The notes under the pieces: model-generated
Seen by the model: only the letters and a program-made list of their open reading frames with translations
What the model was told of the DNA's origin: nothing
The model's database searches: none
Source: Hortaea werneckii
Taxonomy: Eukaryota; Ascomycota; Dothideomycetes; Mycosphaerellales; Teratosphaeriaceae
Direction of reading: 5' to 3'
Length of the DNA: 64,000 bases
NCBI GenBank assembly: GCA_037044905.1
Contig: JBAOKB010000146.1
Location: 124,001 to 188,000, forward strand
Position numbers and translations under genes: made by a program
In this document: positions 10,717 through 21,162 of the stretch, piece after piece
Numbering within the stretch: the stretch's first letter is position 1
Layout: every line of letters begins with the position of its first letter

Positions 10717-11788
10717 GTTGTAAATTGACGCCGAAAGACCTGGCAAGCGAGCGCTACATGGGCAAAAGAAAAGAAAGTGAGGAGGGTGTATGGTTGCCGG
10801 CGGCAGAGTACTCACGCTGCAACGCTATAATTGCAGATATTGTCTAGGCACTTTTTGACCGGAACGCTATCCGTCTAAAAGTGGCAGTATCAGTCACCAA
10901 GGCTGAACGACGCAGGCGGCTGAGACTGTCATTACATGCAAGCCATCTACAGGCCTGATCGTCGCAGTGATTGGGCCGGACAGGGAAGTCCGTCAGGCTC
11001 CGTGTCTAGCCAGGTCGTGTCTTCATCCTTCCCAACCCTTCAAACCTGCTTCTATGGGGCGTATGTCGGCACTGTGGCCCCGGAGGTCGACTTTCCCCAC
11101 GCTCTGTGCTGCTCTATTCTTTGTTCAATATTCTATTGTTCTTGTAGGGGTTTGATCACCTTTCAAGGCCTGCGGAAGTGAGCGGGGGTTAGGACAGTCT
11201 ATTCTCGACCGGCTTCATGCTCATGATCAAGCCACAAATATCAGGGCGCCGCAGATGAAAGCCCCTGCAACCCGGTGAGACGACCATAAAAGGAATGTCG
11301 GGAGTTCCGACCATACGGCTGAGAAAACGAGGTCTATTTAGAGCTGCCCTCAAGAAGGATGGGCTAAACCGGATTGAGAAAATGTGTCAGAGCAACTGCT
11401 TACGCCAATTCGCATATGCTGCAGAGATCCCTGGTTGGATCGCGAAAAGTCCAAGTCGATTGGTTGCATCCCTTCGTGTTACAATAATAAGCTGCAGCAG
11501 CCTGCTTCCTTCATGCATCCTCCTCGTGCTTGAAAGTCTACGAACCCCAGCCCAAATCGGGACCTGCATCCGCTTCTACATGATGGGTCATGCTGTGATG
11601 AGAAAACGGCGCACCAGTCGCTGTAAAGGTTGGTTGTGGCCAGCCTAGCCTGTAGATTCTGCCCCAAACACATAGCACTGTCAGCTGTACTCATGTGCCT
11701 TTCTCGACCCAACCCTCCATATCTCACGATTCCGGAATTTACTCTGATGTGTTTGTTCTACCTAGTCCAGTAGTCTTCCCACCAAAGC
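10717..11788. other. Divergent intergenic region between surface-protein and protease-like genes
   Basis: No supported gene. It probably contains the 5' ends of both flanking genes. The surface-protein gene may have a first exon above 10815, and the protease-like gene lacks a visible signal peptide, which suggests a missing upstream exon. I could not pick a convincing first exon for either. Confidence 0.45.
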
Positions 11789-13477
11789 ATGAGTCGTCCA
11801 TCAACTCCCTTCCCGCTCTTGCTCACACCGAGCTGGAGCTTCGACGGAGACGATGGCAAATGGTCAAGTTTCCTCATTGAAGTCGGCAATCCACCACAGT
11901 CCTTCCGAGTCCTGCCTTCGACGAGCGTCTCGGAAATATGGCTCCCTCTCCCCCAGGGCTGTCAGGGCATCATGTCCGACGTCAGCGACTGCGGTGACAG
12001 GCGAGGAGTTAATGCGATCAATGGCACTGCAAGTCTTGGCTTTCAGATCAATGTATCTTCGACTTGGGAGTCGATTGGGATCTACAAGCTAGAAGCTGAG
12101 CAGACGCTATTCGGCAACGACGATGATGCTTTGTACGGCCTCGATACCGTCTCGATCAGCCTGTTAGACAATTCAGGACAGAATTCCTCCAGTGGCAAAC
12201 TCAATTCGCAGACAGTGGCTGGCTTCGCAACGGGCGACTTCTGGCTCGGAAGCCTAGGCCTTGGGTCTGCGCAAGCCAACTTCACCACCGAAAACGAGAA
12301 TATCCCAAGTTTGATCACCAGCTTAAAGTCGAAGAATCTGACTGGTAGCGCTTCGTTCGGCTACGCGGCAGGAGCTTCATACGCTTCGCCTGCCGACTAC
12401 GGAAGCCTTGTTCTCGGGGGCTACGATAACGCCCGTAGCCAAGGGGATAACCTCACCATCCCATTAGGTGGACCAGACAACCAGACCCTCGGCGTAGGCG
12501 TAGTCAACATTTTAGCAGAGAACACTGCAAACGGGACTGTATCTCTCTGGCGAGACTCGACTCCCATGATCGCTACGATCGATTCCACCGTTTCCCAGCT
12601 CTGGCTCCCTCAATCCGTCTGCGACCTCTTCGCATCGACTTTCGGTCTAAATTTCGATAACACGACGGGCTTATACCTCGTGAACGAAACAGCGCACGAG
12701 CAACTCCTGCAATCCAACCCTTCCATCTCTTTCATGCTCGGTCCAAATACGACCGCCAGCTCTGCTTCCGCCGCCGCAGATACTCTCAACATCGTCCTCC
12801 CCTACGCGGCTTTCGACCTCCAAGCCGAGATCCCCCTCTACAACTCCAGTACCAATTACTTCCCTATCCGCGTCGCGGCGGACGAGAGCCAGTATACCCT
12901 CGGCCGGACGTTCCTGCAGGAAGCGTATCTGTTCGTCGATTGGGAAAGAAGGAATATGACGCTCGCGCAGGTGGCGCATCAGAATGACACCGCGGAGATT
13001 GTGCCTGTCGAACCTCCCTCCTTGCACTCCAGCAGTGGGACAGAGGATGGAGGGTTGGGCACGGGGGATATCGTCGGGATCGCTGTAGGTGCAAGCGCGG
13101 CAATCGTCTTTGCGGTCGGTATCCTGGTGTTTTTCATTTTGCGCTCCCAGCGGAGAAAACGAGCTGTTGCTTTGGCCCGGAAGATTGAGGAAGAACCCGA
13201 TAGCTTCTCATCGGACGAGAAGAAGACGAAGGGCGAGGCTGTGAACGAGCTAGACGGCGACCGCATCACTCCGCAGGAGATCATGTCGGAGCAGGAACAT
13301 GAGTTGCCCGGCGGTGATGACAGTGAGATTCAGAACGAAGCGATGAGCACCCCGCTTGTGGAAATGCCTGATGACCAAGTTGTTGGGAAGGAGCTGGAGG
13401 ATACTTCCCATTGCGGCGGTACTCAAGAAAGGGAATGGAAGCAAAGACACGTCAATGAAGTTTATGAACTGCCTTGA
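11789..13477 (+). CDS. Membrane-anchored aspartic-protease-fold protein, probably inactive
   Basis: 562 residues with a two-lobed pepsin (A1) fold pattern. The first catalytic loop reads VLPSTSVSEIWLP where active enzymes have LDTGSS-x-LW, so the first Asp and the Gly are replaced. The second loop reads TIDSTVSQLWLP: the Asp is kept but the Gly is lost. A GSLVLGGYD strand and many N-glycosylation sites fit a secreted family member. A single membrane segment lies at about 430-452 (IVGIAVGASAAIVFAVGILVF region), followed by an RSQRRKR stop-transfer motif and an acidic cytosolic tail. The visible start gives no signal peptide, so an upstream exon is likely. Many fungi have such non-peptidase homologues. 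I infer a surface sensor or scaffold more than a protease. Confidence 0.75.
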   Translation: MSRPSTPFPLLLTPSWSFDGDDGKWSSFLIEVGNPPQSFRVLPSTSVSEIWLPLPQGCQGIMSDVSDCGDRRGVNAINGTASLGFQINVSSTWESIGIYKLEAEQTLFGNDDDALYGLDTVSISLLDNSGQNSSSGKLNSQTVAGFATGDFWLGSLGLGSAQANFTTENENIPSLITSLKSKNLTGSASFGYAAGASYASPADYGSLVLGGYDNARSQGDNLTIPLGGPDNQTLGVGVVNILAENTANGTVSLWRDSTPMIATIDSTVSQLWLPQSVCDLFASTFGLNFDNTTGLYLVNETAHEQLLQSNPSISFMLGPNTTASSASAAADTLNIVLPYAAFDLQAEIPLYNSSTNYFPIRVAADESQYTLGRTFLQEAYLFVDWERRNMTLAQVAHQNDTAEIVPVEPPSLHSSSGTEDGGLGTGDIVGIAVGASAAIVFAVGILVFFILRSQRRKRAVALARKIEEEPDSFSSDEKKTKGEAVNELDGDRITPQEIMSEQEHELPGGDDSEIQNEAMSTPLVEMPDDQVVGKELEDTSHCGGTQEREWKQRHVNEVYELP

Positions 13478-13839
13478 TGCGATAACCCGTCATCTGCTGA
13501 ACATTGTAATCTCTTGCCGAACCCGGGAAATACCCTGCATTCCAGGACTAGGGCGTCACGACTGGTACAATGCAGCGTCGCATGCCGGCAGGAACGAGTA
13601 ACCCAATTTTCCAGCTCGACAATGCGAGCCGAGGGAATCCGGGGGGGGGACCAACAGTTCGGGACTGTATGCAGGCTAGGAACCAAGGCCATGAGAAGAA
13701 GGATTGGGCAACGGCATTTACTAAAGGGGGCTCGTCTTGCTCAACTGCTATCGGTTGTCACCTCACAAGGCACCATGCGCAAAAGGAACCCCCCCCCCAA
13801 ACACTTTCCCGACTCCAACGACTGTAAAGCCAGACCCCA
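13478..13839. other. Convergent 3' intergenic region
   Basis: This stretch holds the 3' ends of the protease-like gene and RGP1, which face each other. It contains a G7 run near 13641 and a C9 run near 13790. No gene is supported. Confidence 0.5.
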
Positions 13840-16572
13840 TCAAACCACCAACCCCCCGAACTCCCTCCCCTCAACCTCAGCGGGGGCCCCATACACTCGC
13901 AGCGGGACCGCGATCTCAAACGTCTCAGCGGGCAGCCTCTCGCGGGCAATCAACGCCGTACCCCTCTCATCCGTTCCCAGCTCCTCCAACAACTGAGATT
14001 CCTCCCTTTCCTGCTCCACCACCGTCGACTCAGCCGGGGATCCCTGCCCCGCGTGCGAAATGCCTAGCCCACTGGGTTCCTGCTGGCTCGGGACACGGCT
14101 CGATTGCTGATGATGAGGAGGGTGGTGCCGCTGGACCGTGAATTCGACCCGCAGATTCCAAACGAGACTTACCCCCGTCGTCTCGAAGCCCGGCGTCGCG
14201 GTCGTCGGGATCGCGAGGTTGAACCCGATTTGTCGCGCGAAGAGGGTGTTTTCGACTGCGCTCGCGTGGATTTTGCGGGTCACGCGTTGGATGGAGCTAG
14301 AGCTGCGGAGGGCCAGGCTGGGAGCCACGCGTTCGGCCGTTTCGAGGGAGATGAGGACGGTGTAGGTTGCTGCTTGGGTAGTGGTGGTGGTGGGGGGGAG
14401 TGCGGCGGTGAAGTCGAGGGTTCCGAGGACGGATTCCCCGATTTTGTAGGCGGGTCGGAGGAGCGTGAGGACGGCGACGGGTTGGCCTGAGCGCGCGATG
14501 TTGAAGCGGTTGGCGCTTTGGGCTTCGCTGGATGGCTTTTCGGTCGCGCCTTCGACCATGTTGGAGCGGAGGATGGCGAGATCGATCATCTCTTTTATGG
14601 AGGAAGGTTGTAAGTCGGTAGTGCTTTGGCGTCGCTCGAGTGCAGCTGGAGTTGTGGAGGGTGTAGGCGTGGTAGGGGATAGTAGTTCGCCGTTGGTAGC
14701 GCGCTGATGCTCTATCAACCGTTCCGTGTACCGCAGAAAATCTTCCAGTCCGTGTCTCGACCCCTTTCTCTTCGGGTAATCTGTATCTCGCTTTTCGAAG
14801 TTTGGAAAGGTGCTGTCTGGTGAGTTGACGGATGGCGCTATGCTCTTCGTTCTTGCAGCGTCGCGCAAGAGAATATAAGGAGACATCAAGTCATGTCCTA
14901 ATGCCTCGCCTGTTGAATTATAGCTCCCTAGCACACGGAAGGGAATCTCGATCTGCTTCATACTCTGTTGGCCGTCTGGACGCTGCACTCCCAACGCAAG
15001 ATGGTATGTGACCTTCATCGCTCTGCCTCGATGGCTCGGAGGCAGTCCTCTAGGCAGATGAAAACGGTAATTATAGCTTCTACTTTCTCCCGGAGCCAGT
15101 CTCAAGTCGACAAAGAGCAGACTCTGTGGTGTGCTAAGAAGCGGCACGCTTTTGCTCCCCGCTACAGCCTTCATCTGGCCAATAGAGCTCATCTCGTCGC
15201 CTCCGAGTAATCCTCCAAGACTTTCGCCCAGATTGTTCCAGCTGAAAGCACCAAACATGCCGGAGGAGCGTTTCGACCGCTCGACGCCTACTACACCGCC
15301 ACCACCTTGGACGCCCTTGCGTTTGACTTCTTCGAATGGGGCGGTGTTCAGTAAGCTGCCGTCCAATGTGAACGAACCCATGGTCTGTGCCGATCCCATC
15401 ATGAGCGTTTCTGGCTCTGCGGATCTGGACCATGCACCACTTGTTTGTCGAACGTTTGAAGGCTGCCTCGACGAGGAGGAAGGTGGCGGTTTCGGCAGTA
15501 GTCGACCGTTTTGCTCCGGGATCTCTGAAGCAAGCGTCTCGTCGCTATGGTTGCTGCGACTATAAAGCTCACTGCTGACTCGCGGTGTACCGTCTGCAGA
15601 GGATTCTGACATTACGCGGTGGACAGGGTTCAGATTACTAAGTGCTCCGGACCAGCCGTCGGGTGGTCGTGGCGAGAGGGGTCGTTGTTGAGCAGAATGC
15701 ATTGTTGACGGGCTTCGTGTTGGCTTAGGTCGGCTCTCTCCAGACTGAGGAGATGGCTGCTTTGGTCTTGGTGGGGAGGGCGGGAATTTAAAGTCGGGTA
15801 TGGGTGCAGGGCCTTCTGTAGCCTCGCGGGTGTGCGATGGTTGACGCCCCAGCTGAGGCGTGTTTCCAGCGGACATAGTACCGGGCCTCCGTCGAGGTGG
15901 GCGAATAGGCAAAGGGTCACCTTGCCCGTCAGGTAAGGCTGGCGGCGTGTTGGCTTCATACAACGGCGAATGTTGTCTTGAGGGCGCTGATCCGATCACT
16001 GGACTGATTTGGGTCTGTTGACGTGGGACGACTTGTAAACTGGCAGATCTACCATGGCCTTTGGCTGGCCTTCTGTTGGGCTGGGCAGCAGCCGTCGTCG
16101 TCGTGCGAGTCTCGCTGGCCATGTCGCTTCCCAGGGACATTATAGAAAGCGATCGGCCATGACCTTTGCCTGACACTCCGCCATTGGTTGGAGTTCTTGC
16201 CTGCAGCGGTGCACTGTGTAATCCATTCCTCGGGCCTGAGTTGACAACGCTGAGTGACAGTGCTGGTCGATGCCCTCTCGCTGGCGGCGGTGGTGCACCT
16301 CGACTGCTTGCCGCTGACGGTGCCCTTGATGATTGTGGTCTCCCTGTCGCATACGACCCTCTCCTAGAATGTGTAGCGGATGGCACCCCTCTGACTCGGG
16401 GAGGGCCATTGGCGAGCGGTGTCTGCAGCTCATCTTCCCCTTCGTCCTGTCCCGGTGGCTTGGCGATGTTCTTGAAAGTGATGATGCATTCTATCTCCTC
16501 TCCCGCATACACCGCGGGCTCTCGCCAGTGGACAAATGCCCGGATATTCGAAGGGGTCCCGGCCGCAGGCAT
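13840..16572 (-). CDS. RGP1: Rgp1-like subunit of the Ric1-Rgp1 Golgi exchange factor
   Basis: Single exon, 910 residues. The N-terminus (NIRAFVHWREPAVYAGEEIE, then CIITFKN) is an arrestin-like beta segment. Later segments are diagnostic of Rgp1: LLFVDLRLAPGESRSYNYRF, YHLALGVQRPDGQQ, EIPFRVLGSYNSTGEALGHD and RFNIARSGQPVAVLTLLRPAYKIGES, each in the family order. Yeast Rgp1 works with Ric1 as nucleotide exchange factor for the Ypt6/Rab6 GTPase in retrograde traffic to the Golgi. Residues about 55-400 form a long Ser/Pro/Arg-rich insertion between the first strand region and the conserved core, longer than in yeast. The start at 16572 matches the usual beginning of the domain. Confidence 0.85.
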   Translation of the reverse strand: MPAAGTPSNIRAFVHWREPAVYAGEEIECIITFKNIAKPPGQDEGEDELQTPLANGPPRVRGVPSATHSRRGSYATGRPQSSRAPSAASSRGAPPPPARGHRPALSLSVVNSGPRNGLHSAPLQARTPTNGGVSGKGHGRSLSIMSLGSDMASETRTTTTAAAQPNRRPAKGHGRSASLQVVPRQQTQISPVIGSAPSRQHSPLYEANTPPALPDGQGDPLPIRPPRRRPGTMSAGNTPQLGRQPSHTREATEGPAPIPDFKFPPSPPRPKQPSPQSGESRPKPTRSPSTMHSAQQRPLSPRPPDGWSGALSNLNPVHRVMSESSADGTPRVSSELYSRSNHSDETLASEIPEQNGRLLPKPPPSSSSRQPSNVRQTSGAWSRSAEPETLMMGSAQTMGSFTLDGSLLNTAPFEEVKRKGVQGGGGVVGVERSKRSSGMFGAFSWNNLGESLGGLLGGDEMSSIGQMKAVAGSKSVPLLSTPQSLLFVDLRLAPGESRSYNYRFHLPRGLPPSHRGRAMKVTYHLALGVQRPDGQQSMKQIEIPFRVLGSYNSTGEALGHDLMSPYILLRDAARTKSIAPSVNSPDSTFPNFEKRDTDYPKRKGSRHGLEDFLRYTERLIEHQRATNGELLSPTTPTPSTTPAALERRQSTTDLQPSSIKEMIDLAILRSNMVEGATEKPSSEAQSANRFNIARSGQPVAVLTLLRPAYKIGESVLGTLDFTAALPPTTTTTQAATYTVLISLETAERVAPSLALRSSSSIQRVTRKIHASAVENTLFARQIGFNLAIPTTATPGFETTGVSLVWNLRVEFTVQRHHPPHHQQSSRVPSQQEPSGLGISHAGQGSPAESTVVEQEREESQLLEELGTDERGTALIARERLPAETFEIAVPLRVYGAPAEVEGREFGGLVV

Positions 16573-17159
16573 TGTCTCGAAGAAATGACGAGGAGTTCTC
16601 AGGTGGGGAGAGCATCTTCGAGCATGGGGGCGGCAATCATGGATGATGGGATCCCTGTGGCGGTGCCATGGATGGAAGTCGTCGTGAATGGAGTGATTGG
16701 CGATTGCAAGGACCGGGTGCGCTCCAACAAGACAAATGCGCTCGGATCAGGCAAAGCTATGAGACCGGTCCCTACACATGTACTGTGTACCTTCGTACCT
16801 CCTACATATGTAGTGTACATAGTATGTGATGATGGTGATGATGTACGCGAATGGGAGGGCGGAGCTAATTCGCTTAGATCCGACCCGCCCGCTTTGGGAA
16901 ATTGCATGTCATTTCTGTCGCAAGATGCCAACCGATGCGGTGCTATGCGGTGCTGATATCGAATCCTCTACGCGGCGACCATCATCTTCCGCCCGCGTCA
17001 ACACTCACACGGTACCTGAGTTGTCACAACTCTGCCATTGAATCCGACGCGCCTGTAGAGAAAGCCGATCTCAGCGCGGTAGATATTACGCGCGCCTATC
17101 ACAAGCACAACCAACCACCGCCGCAATTGCGATACGACTGCAACAACGGCATCATCATC
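16573..17159. other. Divergent promoter region between RGP1 and SDE2
   Basis: The two genes point away from each other and share 587 bp. The SDE2 frame is open back to 16902, but that extension has no conserved sequence, so I treat it as 5' UTR. No other gene is supported. Confidence 0.5.
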
Positions 17160-18050
17160 ATGGCAGCATCAACAGTCAACATCCTGCTCACCTCCTTCGC
17201 CGGCCTCGGTCTCCCGCGTACGCTGTCAGTGCCCACTGACTCCGCCACGCCCATCAACAGCGTCCTCGCCGCCATCCACGCCCGTCTCCCACCCGTCAAC
17301 CACCCACTTCTCGTCACCACCACCGCCAACAAGCAGCTCCTCAGCACCAACACCGAGCCCGTCTCAGCCCTCCTCTCCTCTCCATCCGACACATTCCTCC
17401 CCCTCCGTCTCAGCGCGCGACTATGTGGCGGCAAAGGCGGGTTCGGCTCCCAGCTGCGTGCTGCCGGTGGCCGCATGAGCAGTCGCAAGAACCGCAACCC
17501 CAACCAGAACCCGAATGCCTCGAACCGCAATCTCGACGGGCGACGTCTGCGCACTGTGGACGAGGCCAAGCGATTGGCCGAGTACCTGGCCACGAAGCCT
17601 GAGATGGACCAGCGTGAGAAGGACGAGAAGCGTAAGCGGTGGGAGGCGGTCGTCGAGGCTGCCGATAAGCGCGAGGAGGAAATCAAGGCTGGCAGGAGCG
17701 GGCACGGGCAGGGACGACTGGACGCGGATTATATGGATGGGAAGGAAGCGGCGGAGGAGAAGACGCGTGAGGCGGTCATGAAGGCTATGAGGGAAAGCGC
17801 GATGGAGGTAGAGCGTACGGGCTCGGAGAGTTCTGCTGAGGCCGACGGTGATAGTGAGGATGAGGCTGAGGAGAGTTCGGGGTCGAGTCAGGAGGCCGGC
17901 GCGAGTAGTCGGACACCTGCCGCGAAGGCTTTCTTCGGTTGGGATGAGGATGAGGATGATGAGAGCGAAAGCGAGAGCGAGGACGAAGACGAGCATGCGG
18001 ATAATGCTCCGCCAGCCTACGAAGGCAAGGGTAAGGCTAAGGCTGATTGA
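17160..18050 (+). CDS. SDE2: Sde2-like spliceosome and genome-stability factor with cleavable ubiquitin-like N-terminus
   Basis: 296 residues from the ATG at 17160, chosen because the ubiquitin-like fold begins directly after it. Residues about 1-82 are the ubiquitin-like domain and end in LCGGKGGFGSQLRAAGGRMS, the strongly conserved Sde2 motif. Family knowledge: a deubiquitinase cuts after the Gly-Gly, and the mature Lys-started protein joins the spliceosome and promotes removal of certain introns. A charged helical region follows (DEAKRLAEYLATKPE onward), then an acidic Ser/Glu/Asp tail with FFGWDEDEDD. The last about 20 codons and the following 3' flank are duplicated about 230 bp downstream. 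Confidence 0.85.
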   Translation: MAASTVNILLTSFAGLGLPRTLSVPTDSATPINSVLAAIHARLPPVNHPLLVTTTANKQLLSTNTEPVSALLSSPSDTFLPLRLSARLCGGKGGFGSQLRAAGGRMSSRKNRNPNQNPNASNRNLDGRRLRTVDEAKRLAEYLATKPEMDQREKDEKRKRWEAVVEAADKREEEIKAGRSGHGQGRLDADYMDGKEAAEEKTREAVMKAMRESAMEVERTGSESSAEADGDSEDEAEESSGSSQEAGASSRTPAAKAFFGWDEDEDDESESESEDEDEHADNAPPAYEGKGKAKAD

Positions 18051-18364
18051 GTGCTCAAGAGGACAACGACAGCCGGCTAATTCTTGCGATCATGAGCCTG
18101 TGATCTTGGTAAGATTCAAGTCCAACAATTTCAAGAAGCCATGTGGCTTTTTTCGGTTAAGATGAGGAGCACGAGAGTACGAGAATGAGCACTCGGGTGG
18201 AAGTGAGAGTTAGGACGTCCTTGAACAGGCGGATAACGCTCCACCAGCATACGGAGGCAAGGGCAAGGGTATAACTGTTGGAGCGCTCAAGAGGATAACG
18301 ACCGCTAGCCAAAACTTGCGATAATGAGTTCACGATATCTGGGATGTTCAAGTCTACCAATCTC
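17997..18364. repeat. Tandem duplication of the 3' end of SDE2 (copies 17997-18130 and 18229-18364)
   Basis: Copy one covers the last codons of SDE2, its stop and about 80 bp of 3' flank. Copy two repeats the same order with substitutions: GCGGATAA, GCTCC, CCAGC, TACG, AGGCAAGGG, then GCTCAAGAGGA, AACGAC, CTTGCGAT and TTCAAGTC. The copy-two coding part has lost the SDE2 frame context and is not part of a gene. The upstream acidic-repeat part may extend the duplication to about 18163. Confidence 0.7.
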
Positions 18365-18397
18365 TGGGGGTCAGTGAGACACATTCGATACCACTTC

Positions 18398-19531
18398 TCA
18401 CCCATCAGAGACGCCTTCTTCCTGTAACGCAAGAGCCAGTATGATATCCATCAGCTCCACTGGAAGGTCCGGCGGCGCAAACTGGTTCAACTTGCCCTTC
18501 ACCTCTTCCACTGCTTGCTCCCGCAACCAGTCTCGTCTCCTCTCAGCGAAGCACCTCGACATCGGGCAGCTACATCCACCACTTCGGAACTCTCCTTTTT
18601 TCATTGTTCGATATGCGGCGCAAAAGTCCCAATATCCTGGTAACTTCCACTCCGACATCGCGTTTCCCCCAGATTCTTCAAGCCACGCATTCTCCCTGTA
18701 CCCTTGAATCTCGACCTGCTTGTCCGGTCCGGATCCAATTAGGCGGGCGAACAACTTCCACGCCACGCCCATGGGGTGGTTTCCCGGCCTCGCCCTTCTC
18801 ACGGGCGGACAGCGCTCATCGGCCCACTTATGCATGGAGAAAAAGACGAGCAGATGAAAGGCATGATACGTCCCTTTCGCTCCGAAGCGCCTAAGGTATG
18901 CAATGCTAGCCAACATATTGAATCTCAAGCTCTCTCGCGGACGACAACTGTACGTATCCGCGAGACGAGCGAGGTCCTGCGGAGACATTGAACTGACCGC
19001 TTGTTCGACATGGAGACGGAAAGCTCGCGCGTCGGGGATGCTTGCTTCAGCAAGTGCTTTTTTGAACTCGTCGACGTCGAGCCCTGAGAGCAAGTAAGAT
19101 GTCAGCGTCGGGCCTCATCACACAATGACAAATCACTCACACAACATATTTCCCCCATGGTACCAGTCATCCCCCTTCAATACACACTCACTAAGCACAT
19201 CCACTCTCTGGTCAAGCTTTCGCGAGATCCCGTGGAGCTTGGCAAGCGTGTCCTCCAGAAACTTTTCCATCTCGTCTTCTACATCGCACGCGGCATTCAG
19301 TGCCGTCACGCTCGGCCGTTCCCCTGACTCGGGCGGTGACGGTTTGACGAATTGCGAGAGCCGATTTAGTCGTCGCGTTGTCGCGTGAAGCATGTGTACC
19401 TCGACGCTATAGTTGAATTTTATGAGGCCCACATAGTGTTCCTTGGGGGCCCTTCCCTGTACTGATGGGCTGTCTTGGTCTTCTCCGCTGTCCTCGTCGC
19501 TGCTGGGACTCTGAATCACATGATTTGACAT
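18398..19531 (-). CDS. Intact member of an unrecognised two-exon gene family (copy A)
   Basis: Exon 1 is 19141-19531 and exon 2 is 18398-19083, joined by a 57-bp intron with GTGAGT donor and CTCAG acceptor; the splice keeps the frame and gives 358 residues. I do not recognise the family. Exon 1 is helical and ends in a conserved D-x-W-Y motif (GDDWYHGGN). Exon 2 starts with a helical E-x-KKAL segment. It contains YHAFHLLVFFSMH, a Cys cluster (GGCSCPMSRCF), and an ending PPDLPVELMDIILALALQEEG that resembles a degenerate F-box-like LPxEL motif. Copies B and C share this order. On this strand the start codon follows directly after 17 A residues. No signal peptide or membrane segment is seen. Confidence 0.7.
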
Positions 19532-19548
19532 TTTTTTTTTTTTTTTAA
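19531..19548. repeat. T18 run (poly-A leader of copy A on the minus strand)
   Basis: The run of 18 T on the plus strand places 17 A immediately before the copy A ATG, and the A of that ATG is the eighteenth. It forms the end of the copy A 5' leader. Confidence 0.8.
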
Positions 19549-19941
19549 TAAATGTTCTGTTTTTATCTTTCTTTTGGCGGTGTTCCGATTGATTGTGTTG
19601 CAGCGCTGAAGTGCGGGTATGGCAGTCGCTCAGAAGGTAGCCTTCTGTCTTTGAAAATTGCTTTTGAATTGAGCTCAGGCGCCTACCATGAGACCTTATG
19701 TACAGTCCTGATAGCGCAGCGCTGTCCCGACAGTTCGGCTAATATAGCCGCCCAACGTGCATCCTTCAGGCGACCCCTCCCCTTGCACAAGGTTGCATCT
19801 TCACCGGTCGATTGCCGATTCTGCCTGCAGGCAACAGGGACCGAGACGGGGTGCGACAAGATAAAATCCCGGTCGCCGGCAACGCAACACCATCAATAGG
19901 TAATATGTTCTTGTATCGTGCGGCACCTCTATCACACCAAT
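19549..19941. other. Divergent promoter region between copies A and B
   Basis: The two paralogues point away from each other across about 390 bp. No further gene is supported. Confidence 0.5.
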
Positions 19942-21162
19942 ATGCCAAGTAGTCGAGTTGAGCCGGCAAACATAGAATATCTGTTGCTCTATGGCGCGGC
20001 ACGGATCTTGAGGAATTCATCGACGACGCCTCTCTCAATTCAGCTCGAAGATTTCTTTATGAGGGACCTGAGTGAGGAGATATACCGGTCTTCCCTTCTC
20101 CTATCTATGGCAGAGAAGGCAAAGACGCTGCTTCCCAAACAAACAAAGTGGCCTTTCAAACGCTGCTTGATTGGAAAAACGCTGTGGACGCTGTTCGCCA
20201 AATTGAAAAGAAACTGGATGATTTGGTCCCCACATTGAGTGGGAGCAATGGTGAGCTTTTCGAGAAGATCACGTCGCGTGAGAGATGGTACTTACGCTGC
20301 AGCATTGATTGTAAGTCTCCCATTCATTTAATGCAATGCCGTTCGGCGTAGGTGCGTAGCTAATGATGTGGCAGCTTTCCACTGCTCAGAGCTTGAATCA
20401 GCACTTCGAAGAACCCCTATTACAGAGTCTGCGGCTCTTGGGGCGCACTTGCGCAGGCAACTTACAGACATCGTATTAAGCTCGGATTACGGATTTAACA
20501 GAATAGACGCTTACGAAATTTACAAGAACCTCGCCGTTTTGATCCTGTCGATTGACGAAACCGATCGGCGTGGCGAGGTTGACATCTTTCACTTCCTCGT
20601 GCTAATGCTAGGCATGTTCGAACCCCGTGTTCTGTGCATCATCCGGCAGAACATTTATTGCCGAAAGAAAACCCCAGATCAGAGGGCTTTGGATAAATGT
20701 CCAGCTCATACCCTTTCAAATGAACTTCTAAATACCATGGCGGGCATGTTCAAGAATCGTCAAGGCTACATTCAGCCTGGTCAACATCTGGCACCTTCTT
20801 GGAACTTCGTACATGCGTGGCGGTCTTTGATGGGCAGTTCGGAGCGTCCACCCAGCTGGCTGGCTCGCAGCTTGGGCTACCCGCGCATCAAGCCCATTGG
20901 CAGCTTTCCCTGCAGACACTCGGACTGTCGAAACAGACAAGGCTGTTGTTCGAGGAAACTCGTTTACTCCGTCGTTAGAGCTTTGCGAGAAGCGGCAGTC
21001 AACGAGGTGACGGAAAAGGCAAGATTGGTTTGTGCGGGACGACTCCCAGTAGAGCTGTCTGACGTAGTGGTCGAAGCTGCTCTGATTACAGAGGGACTGC
21101 CGGTGGAGTTCGTTATCCAGGAGTCAGAGGCTTGTGTCACGCCCTCGACCATACAGGAGTGA
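19942..21162 (+). pseudogene. Family copy B, exon 1 frame broken
   Basis: Exon 1 begins at the ATG at 19942. Its frame carries DLSEEIYRSSLLLSMAE, matching VLTAQINRSCYLLDLAAE of copy C. From about 20116 the similarity to copy C continues in another frame: VAFQTLLDWKN against AIFQTTEELSE, then ITSRERWYL. The shift equals one missing base or two extra bases. The intron 20311-20374 is normal (GTAAGT donor, GCAG acceptor). Exon 2 (20375-21162) is fully open and carries FHFLVLMLGMF, a Cys-rich CRHSDCRNRQGCC segment and RLPVELSDVVVEAAL. It is a pseudogene if the base calls are right. An assembly indel would restore an intact gene. Confidence 0.6.
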
